A stretch of 23,566 nucleotides of DNA, taken from the NCBI GenBank assembly GCA_002470925.1, contig DKOX01000136.1:1-23566 (forward strand), in the 5' to 3' direction. Shown here piece after piece: positions 7,673 to 14,399 of the stretch (the stretch's first letter is position 1; every line of letters starts with the position of its first letter). This DNA is from Opitutia bacterium UBA7350. Its GTDB lineage: Bacteria > Verrucomicrobiota > Verrucomicrobiia > Opitutales > Coraliomargaritaceae. A program made the position numbers and the translations under genes. Under the pieces are notes generated by a model, which saw only the letters and a list, made by a program, of their open reading frames with translations, was not told the origin of the DNA and did not search any database.

Positions 7673-8431
7673 TTACTTTCCTGAGTCGGCACGTCGCCAA
7701 CGGCTTGCCTGCGCGATGCTATATTGGAATTTGCGCGCATGTTCGCGTATCAAGAAGGGCATATCCCAGGCCCGTTCCAGTTTAAACATTGGCTCCAGTG
7801 AGGCTCGCAAACCTGCAAAAGAATCGACCGCTCCCTCCCCAAGCCAATTCGCCTGAGGCGTGTATGCTTCCAGCCAGGTAAAGGGCGTCGTAATAAAAAG
7901 CTGCCCGCCCGGGCGTACTAATTCCGGCAATCGACTCAACAAACGCATCGGTTCCGGCAATCGACAAATAAGATTGCATGCCAGCACCACATCAAATTGA
8001 CCGAGGTCGGCACGCAGGTCCTGTGCATCCCCAGTTTCAAAAGACAGTCTGGCGCGATCGATGCCGGCGTCGATTTCCAGTTCCAGTCGAGTTTGCAAGG
8101 ACCCCTCATCCAAGCGTGTTGCTGAAACCTTCCCGGTGGACTGCAACTGCCTCGCCGCGCCAATAAAAGCCTCGGAATAATCAATTCCAATCACCGCGCT
8201 GCAGTGGCGCGCGAGTTCAAAACTGCTGCCCCCAACCGCACATCCCAAATCCAGTGCCCGAGCTTCCGGCTTTAATGATTCAAAGTCCAGTCCCTCCGAT
8301 ACACAGCGAACCGGAAAACCCAGGGCATCCGAAGCCCCAAAAGAAAAGGGAAATTGCTCAGCCAAACCTGCATAATGGAATACAAGATACTGCTGTAATA
8401 GCGCATCTGTCTCATAGGGATTCTCCGTCAT
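7673..8431 (-). CDS. OvoA-type SAM-dependent methyltransferase (putative 4-mercaptohistidine N1-methyltransferase)
   Basis: A 252-residue Rossmann methyltransferase. It resembles the C-terminal methyltransferase domain of OvoA, which methylates the imidazole nitrogen in ovothiol synthesis. Supporting segments are NPYETDALLQQYLVFHY at the N-terminus, FPFSFGASDALGFPVRCV (27-44), SAM-binding motif LDLGCAVGGSSFELA (60-74), IGIDYSEAFI (81-90) and TPFTWLEAYTPQANWLG (182-198). OvoA normally fuses this domain to an iron-dependent sulfoxide synthase; here it stands alone, and no sulfoxide synthase gene lies in the window. It starts 3 nt after the M29 aminopeptidase stop, so the two are almost certainly one operon. 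The methyl acceptor is inferred from the family and could differ. Confidence 0.8.
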   Translation of the reverse strand: MTENPYETDALLQQYLVFHYAGLAEQFPFSFGASDALGFPVRCVSEGLDFESLKPEARALDLGCAVGGSSFELARHCSAVIGIDYSEAFIGAARQLQSTGKVSATRLDEGSLQTRLELEIDAGIDRARLSFETGDAQDLRADLGQFDVVLACNLICRLPEPMRLLSRLPELVRPGGQLFITTPFTWLEAYTPQANWLGEGAVDSFAGLRASLEPMFKLERAWDMPFLIREHARKFQYSIAQASRWRRADSGK

Positions 8432-8434
8432 CGG

Positions 8435-9607
8435 TTAAGCCTCAACCGGAGTTTCTTTTTCCAGGCAGGCAACCATAAACTCCGCAGGCTTGTAATTGCG
8501 AATGAGGACCGTGGCTTTTCCATCTTTTATCATGCGCGCCTCGGGGAGACGAATTTCTGGAGTCTTGTGCGGCGCATAGAGGACATCGTCATGCGAGGCA
8601 TTCTTGTGCTCCTTAAAAAGGTCCGGCGTTATTTTTCCGCCAAGGTGGTCATCCCGACCGGTGGCAACATGAATCGTGCCCAGGATTTTCTCGTCCTGAA
8701 TATCACGCCCCGAGAAGGGTAAAACCTGCGTGCCAAAGCCGAGTTCGCCAATTGCTCCCACCATTGGATCGTCCGCGAGGCGCTGGTTATGCGCTTCAAT
8801 TTCCGCATAATCGCCATAGACAAACTGCGACTTGTAAATGGTGCCGTCTTTCACATGCAAAAGACCAATGGTTTCTTCGCTGTATTTAAACGGGAAGACA
8901 CCCTCCGCACTTTCCGGAACAAAGTAAACTTCGCCAGCAGGCAGATTGGCGACATCCGGTTTGCCCGGAGGACATAAGCCATGGCTCTTTTGGGCCTCTT
9001 GACCGTTGGTATGAAGGAGCAGGGTATACACTTTGCCCTCTACCTGAAAATCGATTTCAAAACGGTCCGCCTGAGTCAGGCCAAGGCGCAAACGCTCCGC
9101 TTCTTCACTGACTCGATCATAATCAACTGCCAGTCCGGTATCGAGAATGATTTGGTTCAGACCATGCAAGGTTGCCCCGCGGAAGCCGAATTCCTTGCAT
9201 TTGGCGGTCAGGGGCGCAGTCGCTGAAAAAGTAGAAACGGTTAGGATGATATCGTAATTCGGGTAGATGTCCCGATCGAGACTCAATTCCTTGCCTGAGG
9301 GATCGCAACAGAGGTCTTCCATGTCGAGGTTACTGCCTCCCGTCTCCTGGTAAGCGAAAATTTCGCCTCCAGTCCAATTCATGACCTTCAGGGCGCCATC
9401 CTTGAAACCCTTGTAGAAAACTTCGTGTCCATAATTTTGAATGGAGAGGGTCTCATCTTCCAGGAACTTAAAATCCTGAATGTCATGAGGATTGGGCAGA
9501 TCAATCAGAATACAGGCCCTCTCGCCATTGCCGACACCAAAGCAGGTGGTAAGCAAGCGGGTAAGACTGAAAGGCGAAAAATTGCGTGCTGCAGCGTCGA
9601 GTATCAT
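8435..9607 (-). CDS. M29-family aminopeptidase-like metalloprotease
   Basis: A 390-residue protein resembling the M29 (AmpS/aminopeptidase T) peptidases, which use two metal ions to remove N-terminal residues. The ligand motifs are recognisable: NLPAGEV (E226), IGELGFGT (E288), DEKILGTIHVATG (H313) and SHDD (H339, D341). All five expected metal ligands are therefore present. The N-terminal 150 residues differ from classical M29 enzymes but keep a Rossmann-like series (YDIILTVSTFSATAPL, then GATLHGLNQIIL). It is the first gene of a two-gene minus-strand unit with the OvoA-type methyltransferase, behind a candidate promoter at 9638-9666. Possible roles are general peptide turnover or release of a histidine-containing precursor; the second is speculation based only on context. 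Confidence 0.78.
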   Translation of the reverse strand: MILDAAARNFSPFSLTRLLTTCFGVGNGERACILIDLPNPHDIQDFKFLEDETLSIQNYGHEVFYKGFKDGALKVMNWTGGEIFAYQETGGSNLDMEDLCCDPSGKELSLDRDIYPNYDIILTVSTFSATAPLTAKCKEFGFRGATLHGLNQIILDTGLAVDYDRVSEEAERLRLGLTQADRFEIDFQVEGKVYTLLLHTNGQEAQKSHGLCPPGKPDVANLPAGEVYFVPESAEGVFPFKYSEETIGLLHVKDGTIYKSQFVYGDYAEIEAHNQRLADDPMVGAIGELGFGTQVLPFSGRDIQDEKILGTIHVATGRDDHLGGKITPDLFKEHKNASHDDVLYAPHKTPEIRLPEARMIKDGKATVLIRNYKPAEFMVACLEKETPVEA

Positions 9608-9637
9608 GGTAGTGAAAATAAATTAGTTGAACATAAC

Positions 9638-9666
9638 ATACTATGCACAAAATAAATTAGGTTCAA
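9638..9666 (-). promoter_or_regulatory. Candidate promoter for the M29-methyltransferase operon
   Basis: On the minus strand TTGAAC (9661-9666), a 17-nt spacer and TAGTAT (9638-9643) each match the sigma-70 hexamers at 4 of 6 positions. The -10 lies 30 nt upstream of the ATG at 9607. The surrounding region is AT-rich and separates two divergent genes. Confidence 0.4.
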
Positions 9667-9727
9667 ATGAAAACCAAATATTAATAGCCAAATCCGGGGA
9701 CATTGCCTAATTTCATTGAAAATATCC

Positions 9728-10315
9728 ATGAAACGCGCCGTTGACATCATCGCCAGTTCACTGGGTCTCATCCTACTCGCACCCCTCTTGGCGTCCCTTT
9801 GCATCCTGCAATATCTAAAAATGGGACGGCCGCTTTTTTTTCGACAAATCCGCGCGGGTCGCGGCGGGCTCCCCTTCGAAATTGTGAAATTCCGCAGTAT
9901 GCAGGCGGGTTCCGGCAGTGATGCCGCACGTACCACCGGATGGGGACGATTTCTGCGCTCCACCAGCCTCGACGAACTCCCTGAACTCTGGAATGTCCTC
10001 CGAGGAGAGATGAGCCTCGTCGGCCCACGACCCCTTCCAACCGAATATTTGCCACGCTATTCTAAGGAGCAAGCACGGAGACATGAGGTGCGTCCGGGAA
10101 TCACGGGCTGGGCTCAGGTCAATGGACGCAATGGCCTGACCTGGGAACGTCAATTCGAACTCGACCTCTGGTATGTTGAAAAAAAATCCCTTTTGCTGGA
10201 CTTCAGGATTCTTGTGCAAACGCTTTACACCGTGCTGCGCCGCAAGGATATCAATGCCTCTGAAACAGTAACACGCCACGCCTTTGAAGGAAACGTTCCC
10301 AAAAAGGAAAGTTGA
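9728..10315 (+). CDS. Small monotopic phosphoglycosyl transferase (PglC/WcaJ-type sugar transferase)
   Basis: A 195-residue membrane-associated enzyme that transfers a sugar-1-phosphate from a UDP-sugar to undecaprenyl phosphate, the first step of a surface glycan. The N-terminus is one hydrophobic re-entrant segment (VDIIASSLGLILLAPLLASL). The domain motifs follow: PLFFRQIRAG, FEIVKFRSM, SLDELPELWNVLRGEMSLVGPRPL with the catalytic Asp-Glu pair, and RPGITGWAQVNGRN. The length is that of the minimal PglC type, without the large N-terminal domain of WcaJ. An in-frame TTG at 9716 is a less likely start than this ATG. No glycosyltransferase, flippase or polymerase gene is adjacent, so it is an orphan here. 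Its sugar donor is unknown. Confidence 0.93.
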   Translation: MKRAVDIIASSLGLILLAPLLASLCILQYLKMGRPLFFRQIRAGRGGLPFEIVKFRSMQAGSGSDAARTTGWGRFLRSTSLDELPELWNVLRGEMSLVGPRPLPTEYLPRYSKEQARRHEVRPGITGWAQVNGRNGLTWERQFELDLWYVEKKSLLLDFRILVQTLYTVLRRKDINASETVTRHAFEGNVPKKES

Positions 10316-10369
10316 TTGCCAAAACAGTAAAGATTTGCCATTTTAAACCCAGTAGTTATCTTTTTTAGG

Positions 10370-10933
10370 ATGAATACCCATTTATTCAAACTGGTTCTGT
10401 TGGGAACAATGTTGCTGACCGCAGGGTGCCAGAGTCCCGTAGCGGTTGATTTTGACCGCGTTCAAATCGAGCGCATTCAGGCATTCACCTCCTATGAAGT
10501 TGATACGCGCGAAGCGCGAACGGGTTATGGTACAATTGCCCTCAGTCCGCTCGTGGATCGGCGCGTGGAAAACGCGATCCGCAATAACCTTGAGGCAAAG
10601 GGATACGCACACAGTAAACCGGCTGACTTCCGCATCAACTTCCATACCGTTACCAAGGATCGCACCGAAGTCCATGATCTGGGTTATGGCCCCGCACCGT
10701 TTGGCCGCAAACCGTATTTCGGAGATTACGGCTATGGGCGCCTCTTTATCGACAAGTATGAAGAAGGAACCCTCGTGATCGATGTGATTGATACGCAAAA
10801 TGACCGACTGGTCTGGCGCGGCGTTCATACCCGCCGTTTGGAACGCAATGCCTTGAGCCCGGTGCAGGCGCAAGCCGTGGTGGATGCCATTCTCATAAAT
10901 TTTCCCCCTCTGAGGGACGGCGCTCTGGATTGA
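10370..10933 (+). CDS. DUF4136-type lipoprotein
   Basis: A 187-residue envelope protein with a lipoprotein signal: MNTHLFKLVLLGTMLLTAGC ends in a lipobox with Cys20, so the mature protein is lipid-anchored. The remainder follows the DUF4136 pattern. It begins VDFDRVQIERIQAFTSYEV and continues with a segment on residues that vary with the ends of the molecule (VDRRVENAIRNNLEAKGY), ADFRINFHTVTKD, a Gly/Tyr-rich loop around residues 104-122, then EGTLVIDVIDTQNDRLVWRG and a helix ending in ILINFPP. The molecular function of this family is unknown. It stands 54 nt after the sugar transferase and 37 nt before thrH, all on the plus strand, so co-transcription is possible but not proven. AGG directly abuts the start codon and is too close for a normal Shine-Dalgarno. 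Confidence 0.85.
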   Translation: MNTHLFKLVLLGTMLLTAGCQSPVAVDFDRVQIERIQAFTSYEVDTREARTGYGTIALSPLVDRRVENAIRNNLEAKGYAHSKPADFRINFHTVTKDRTEVHDLGYGPAPFGRKPYFGDYGYGRLFIDKYEEGTLVIDVIDTQNDRLVWRGVHTRRLERNALSPVQAQAVVDAILINFPPLRDGALD

Positions 10934-10970
10934 GATTGACTCAACCGCAGTTTCACACGCTTTTGATGTC

Positions 10971-11579
10971 ATGCATATTGTTTGCCTTGACCTCGAAGGA
11001 GTGCTCATTCCTGAAATCTGGATTGCCTTTGCAGAAACCACAGGAATCGAGGCGCTCAAACGTACCACGCGCGATGAGCCCTGCTATGATACCCTCATGC
11101 GCTACCGCCTCGATATTTTGGATAAAGAGGGCTTCAAGTTAAAGGATATCGAAGCGGTCATAGGCACTCTGGACCCCCTGCCCGGCGCGGTCGAATTCGT
11201 AAACTGGGTCTCAGCCCAAACCCGACTCGTCATTCTTTCGGACACCTTCAGCCAATTTGCGGGGCCGCTCATGGCCAAGCTCGGGCACCCCACCCTCTTT
11301 TGCCACGAACTCGAAATCACCGCTGAGGGTCGCATCGCAGACTATCGCCTCCGCCTACCCGACCACAAACGAAAAGCGGTTGAAGCCTTCAAAAGCCTGA
11401 ATTTTGTAACCTTTGCAGCGGGTGATTCCTACAATGACCTCAGCATGATTGAAACCGCCGACCACAAGGCGCTCTTTTGCCCCCCGGAACGTTTGATTCA
11501 GGAACGCCCGGATCTCAGGGTCGCGCATGACCACAACGAATTGCGGGCCTGCATTGAAAACGCGCTCCAACTCGCTTAA
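10971..11579 (+). CDS. thrH: ThrH-type phosphoserine phosphatase / homoserine phosphotransferase
   Basis: A 202-residue HAD-superfamily enzyme very close to Pseudomonas ThrH. That enzyme dephosphorylates phosphoserine and can pass the phosphate to homoserine, so bridging serine and threonine synthesis. Motif I is CLDLEGVLIPEIW (nucleophile D7, acid/base E9); the Glu rather than Asp and the PEIWIAFAE segment are typical of ThrH. Motif II is VILSDTF, and the C-terminal motif is FAAGDSYNDLSMI. Length and alignment are full. It is cytoplasmic and stands 12 nt before the Dabb gene, the likely start of a tight thrH-Dabb-pnuC-kinase string. No serA, serC, thrA or thrC gene is nearby to show which role dominates. 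Confidence 0.93.
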   Translation: MHIVCLDLEGVLIPEIWIAFAETTGIEALKRTTRDEPCYDTLMRYRLDILDKEGFKLKDIEAVIGTLDPLPGAVEFVNWVSAQTRLVILSDTFSQFAGPLMAKLGHPTLFCHELEITAEGRIADYRLRLPDHKRKAVEAFKSLNFVTFAAGDSYNDLSMIETADHKALFCPPERLIQERPDLRVAHDHNELRACIENALQLA

Positions 11580-11591
11580 ACCCCATCCATC

Positions 11592-11891
11592 ATGCTGGTA
11601 CACACCGTAATATTTTGGCTGCGCAAGGATCTCCCAAGCGAAGAACGCGCCGAATTCCTCGAAGGCTTGAAAAGCCTTGAGGGCATTGAGTCGATTGCGG
11701 CGCTTCATCTGGGAACCCCCGCTCAAACCGGTGATCGGCCCGTAATCGACCGCTCCTACGACTTTTGCCTCACGGTTGTACTGCCGGATCTCGCCGCCCA
11801 CGACGCATATCAGGTCGACCCCTTGCACCAGACCTTCCTCGAACGCTTTGCAAGTTATTGGGAGCGTGTCCGAATCATCGACGCGGATTAA
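11592..11891 (+). CDS. Dabb-family (stress-responsive alpha/beta-barrel) protein
   Basis: A 99-residue ferredoxin-like domain protein of the Dabb family. It starts MLVHTVIFWLRKDL, the characteristic 'h.v.f.lk' first strand. It continues with a helix of acidic and hydrophobic residues (SEERAEFLEGLKSLEGI), then YDFCLTVVLPDLAAHDAYQVDPLHQTFLERF, matching the 'd......f.d..a...Y..hp.H..f' family core. These proteins usually form dimers; their cellular roles vary and are mostly unknown. Twelve-nucleotide gaps on both sides place it between thrH and pnuC in one operon. No catalytic function can be assigned. Confidence 0.88.
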   Translation: MLVHTVIFWLRKDLPSEERAEFLEGLKSLEGIESIAALHLGTPAQTGDRPVIDRSYDFCLTVVLPDLAAHDAYQVDPLHQTFLERFASYWERVRIIDAD

Positions 11892-11903
11892 TCCTCCGGT
11901 AAA

Positions 11904-12506
11904 ATGCTACAGGAAATTGGGAGTCAGCTTGTGACCGTCCCTCCGGCAGAATGGTTTGGAATGTTAACGGGGGTGAGCGGGGTTTATCTCAGCATCAAAG
12001 AAAAGCTTCTGGCTTGGCCGCTCTTCATTCTCTGCTACGCGACCTACGTTTACCTCAGTTGGGAGGCCGCCCTGTTCGCCACTTTGCTCTTAAACACCGT
12101 CTTTATTTTTATCTCGCTCTACGGATGGTCCAACTGGCTCAAGGCCAGCCAAAGCAGCAAACCCCAGGTTCACATTCAACAAACCCCCCGAAAATTGTTG
12201 CTGCGATGCGGTCTCGTCATTGCTTGCTTCAGCCTTTTCCTCGGGGGTCTGCTCGATCGCTACAGCGAGGCTTACCTGCCCTATCTTGATGCCTTTGCGA
12301 CCAGTTGCGCTTTTGTTGCCCAGTGGATGTTGAGCCGCAAATATATTGAAAACTGGATTTTTTGGATTGTGGCGGACTGCATCTTTGTGGGCCTCTGGGC
12401 TGCGCAGGAATACTATGTGAGCGCCACTTTGTTTATTATGTTTATAGCGCTTGCGACCAAAGGCTGGCGCGAGTGGAACACCACCCTACAGGCCCAAAAC
12501 GCATGA
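11904..12506 (+). CDS. pnuC: Nicotinamide riboside transporter PnuC
   Basis: A 200-residue integral membrane protein with six or seven hydrophobic segments. PnuC carries nicotinamide riboside into the cell by facilitated diffusion, drawn by phosphorylation inside. Family features are the N-terminal W-F-x-x-x-T-G-V-x-x-V-Y-L-S segment, AWPLFILCYATYVYLSWE, the helix FIFISLYGWSNWL, and the late NWIFWIVADCIFVGLW helix with conserved Trp and Asp. The last four bases overlap the riboside kinase gene (ATGA), so transport and trapping of the riboside are translationally coupled. The kinase at 12503 supports nicotinamide riboside rather than thiamine as substrate. Confidence 0.93.
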   Translation: MLQEIGSQLVTVPPAEWFGMLTGVSGVYLSIKEKLLAWPLFILCYATYVYLSWEAALFATLLLNTVFIFISLYGWSNWLKASQSSKPQVHIQQTPRKLLLRCGLVIACFSLFLGGLLDRYSEAYLPYLDAFATSCAFVAQWMLSRKYIENWIFWIVADCIFVGLWAAQEYYVSATLFIMFIALATKGWREWNTTLQAQNA

Positions 12507-13021
12507 AACGAGTTGTTTTAACCGGCGCTGAATCAACCGGGAAGAGCACCCTGGCATGCAAACTTGCCCAACATTTCAACGCGCCCCATAGCACGGAATA
12601 CCTGCGGGCCTTTGTCAACGAGACCCAGCGCGCCCCTCAAGCCACTGACCTCGAGGCAATCGCCAAGGGTCAAATCGCGCTCGAGGATGCCTGCCGGCCC
12701 TCAAACAAAGAAGGACTCGTGATCCATGATACCAACCTGCTCTCCAACTTAATCTATGCTGAGCATTATTTTGGAGGAAATTTGGATTGGCTGCTGGCGC
12801 AGTTTAATGCGCGCCACTATGACCTGTATCTACTGTGTTTGCCGGATTTCCCATGGGTTCCCGATCGCGGTCAACGCGAAGGCCCGGAAGTCCGAGATTC
12901 CCTCCACCAAAAATTCCTGCTCCGACTGGAGGCCATGCATCTGCCATTTACACCAATCGGTGGCTCCCCCGGGGAACGCCTGCAGACCGCGATTCACTGC
13001 ATCCAAACTCTGGATGTATAA
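12503..13021 (+). CDS. Nicotinamide riboside kinase (NadR kinase domain)
   Basis: A 172-residue P-loop kinase corresponding to the C-terminal ribosylnicotinamide kinase part of NadR. It phosphorylates nicotinamide riboside to NMN. The P-loop GAESTGKST lies at residues 8-16. Later elements are the STEYLRAFVNE segment with a conserved Arg, IHDTNLLSNLIYAEHYFG (Walker-B-like Asp) and LLCLPDFPWVPDRGQRE, a characteristic block of NadR kinases. It lacks both the repressor HTH and the NMN adenylyltransferase domain of enterobacterial NadR. A separate adenylyltransferase must therefore exist elsewhere. The ATG at 12503 is chosen because it overlaps the pnuC stop as ATGA and places the P-loop near the N-terminus; a longer frame from 12362 would run inside pnuC. 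Confidence 0.92.
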   Translation: MKRVVLTGAESTGKSTLACKLAQHFNAPHSTEYLRAFVNETQRAPQATDLEAIAKGQIALEDACRPSNKEGLVIHDTNLLSNLIYAEHYFGGNLDWLLAQFNARHYDLYLLCLPDFPWVPDRGQREGPEVRDSLHQKFLLRLEAMHLPFTPIGGSPGERLQTAIHCIQTLDV

Positions 13022-13024
13022 AAA

Positions 13025-13049
13025 ATGCGCCCCCCATCAGGGAGCGCAT
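13025..13049 (-). terminator. Intrinsic terminator for pfk
   Basis: ATGCGCCCCC and GGGAGCGCAT form a 10-bp stem with one mismatch and a 5-nt loop. On the minus strand the hairpin is followed by TTTTT (13020-13024), and it lies 25 nt beyond the pfk stop. It sits between converging genes, so it may also slow plus-strand transcription after the riboside kinase, although the downstream side lacks a T-run. Confidence 0.8.
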
Positions 13050-13074
13050 CGACAAATCCGAAGCTTGCCCGCGC

Positions 13075-14337
13075 TTATTCGAAGTTATGCGGGGACAGAT
13101 GGCGTTGCACCTTTTCGCAATTCAGTTTTGCGTGAACTGGCACACCATTTTCGAAGGGCATCGCCGCCTCTCCCTGAATGAGCGGAAGCGCATATTTATA
13201 GAAGTGGTAGCTCATGCTGACACCATCTTCATTGATCCAGTTTTCAGGCAGCAGCTTCACTCCATTCGCAATCTCGGAAAGCGGCGCCAAACCGGTCTCG
13301 CAAACGTAGCTTTCTCCTTCGCCGCGCAGGAGGGTGACCATCTTATCAGTCTCCCCGTTTATTGCAGCTTTAACGGCAGCCTGCCCGGCAAGGAAGGCCT
13401 CGTCATTATCGACCGCTGAGGCGCAATTAGCTGCAGCGCGCTGCGCCATGCCCAGCTTGATGGAGCGTGCCTTGATCTTTAAATTATCCTCGACCAGTTT
13501 GCGCAGGTAATCCCCGGCACCGCCGAGTTGGGAATGCCCGAAAGCGTCTGAACCGGTGCTATCGGTTGAAATATAATTGCCGTCGCTGTCAAGGAGACCC
13601 TCTCCGACAACCACCACACAATATTTTTCTTTTTGAAGCACGCGCTGCACATCCGCGATATACTTCTCCGGGCTGAAAGCAACCTCCGGCAAATATATGA
13701 GATGCGGCGCACCACTGGGGTCATCGCGACGCTTCGCAAGTGCCGCGCCAGCGGCAATCCAACCCGCACTGCGACCCATGACCTCAATCACCTGCACAAG
13801 GTCGTGTTGCCCCATCCCGGCGTTATCACAGGCGACTTCTTTAACAGTCGAGGCAACATACTTGATCACGCTGCCGTAACCGGGCGTATGGTCGGTCGTG
13901 ACGAGATCATTATCAATCGTTTTTGGGATTCCGATCACACGGAGTTCATAACCGCGTTCCCGTGCCAGTTTGGATATTTTATCGGCGGTGTCCTGAGAAT
14001 CATTGCCCCCGGCATAAAAGAAATAACGGATATTATGTGCTTCAAAGACCTCGATTACGCGGGCATAGTCTTCCGGACGCTTGAGCTTAAAGCGGCAGGT
14101 GCCCAAGGCCGCCCCGGGAGTATGGCGCAAGGCGCGGATGCTTTGCTGGGATTCTGCCGCCAAGTCGATGAGGTTTTCATTCAAAATCCCCAAAATTCCA
14201 TTCAGACCACCATAAATTTCCTCGATTGCCTCATGATTGAGCGCCTCGGTAATCGCCCCGGCAAGGCTGGAATTAATCACGGAAGTAGGACCACCCGATT
14301 GGGCGATCAGACAGTTGCCTGTTAGTTGTTCTGACAT
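13075..14337 (-). CDS. 6-phosphofructokinase with PPi-type active-site signature
   Basis: A 420-residue PFKA-superfamily enzyme that phosphorylates fructose-6-phosphate in glycolysis. It starts at 14337, giving MSEQLTGNCLIAQSGGPTSVIN; a longer frame reaching 14472 would run into purB. Key segments are GGNDSQD (110-116), IPKTIDNDL (137-145, with the catalytic Asp) and VMGRSAGWIA (186-195). ATP-dependent enzymes have GGDG(S/T) and a small residue before TIDND. The Asp after GGN and the Lys before TIDND are the marks of pyrophosphate-dependent enzymes. The phosphoryl donor is therefore more likely PPi, but some enzymes with this signature use ATP. It lies 62 nt after purB and ends with a strong terminator. 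Confidence 0.9.
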   Translation of the reverse strand: MSEQLTGNCLIAQSGGPTSVINSSLAGAITEALNHEAIEEIYGGLNGILGILNENLIDLAAESQQSIRALRHTPGAALGTCRFKLKRPEDYARVIEVFEAHNIRYFFYAGGNDSQDTADKISKLARERGYELRVIGIPKTIDNDLVTTDHTPGYGSVIKYVASTVKEVACDNAGMGQHDLVQVIEVMGRSAGWIAAGAALAKRRDDPSGAPHLIYLPEVAFSPEKYIADVQRVLQKEKYCVVVVGEGLLDSDGNYISTDSTGSDAFGHSQLGGAGDYLRKLVEDNLKIKARSIKLGMAQRAAANCASAVDNDEAFLAGQAAVKAAINGETDKMVTLLRGEGESYVCETGLAPLSEIANGVKLLPENWINEDGVSMSYHFYKYALPLIQGEAAMPFENGVPVHAKLNCEKVQRHLSPHNFE

Positions 14338-14399
14338 ATTTGATTGGGTTGTTATGAAATTCAGTTCGTGTGTAAACGGCGTATGCTGAATGGCAATCC

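Noticed and set aside
12362..12502. N-terminal extension of the riboside kinase
   Set aside because: It lies inside pnuC in another frame; the ATGA overlap at 12503 is the natural start.
13633..14325. 230-residue open frame antisense to pfk
   Set aside because: It lies wholly within the conserved pfk coding region and shows no recognisable motif.
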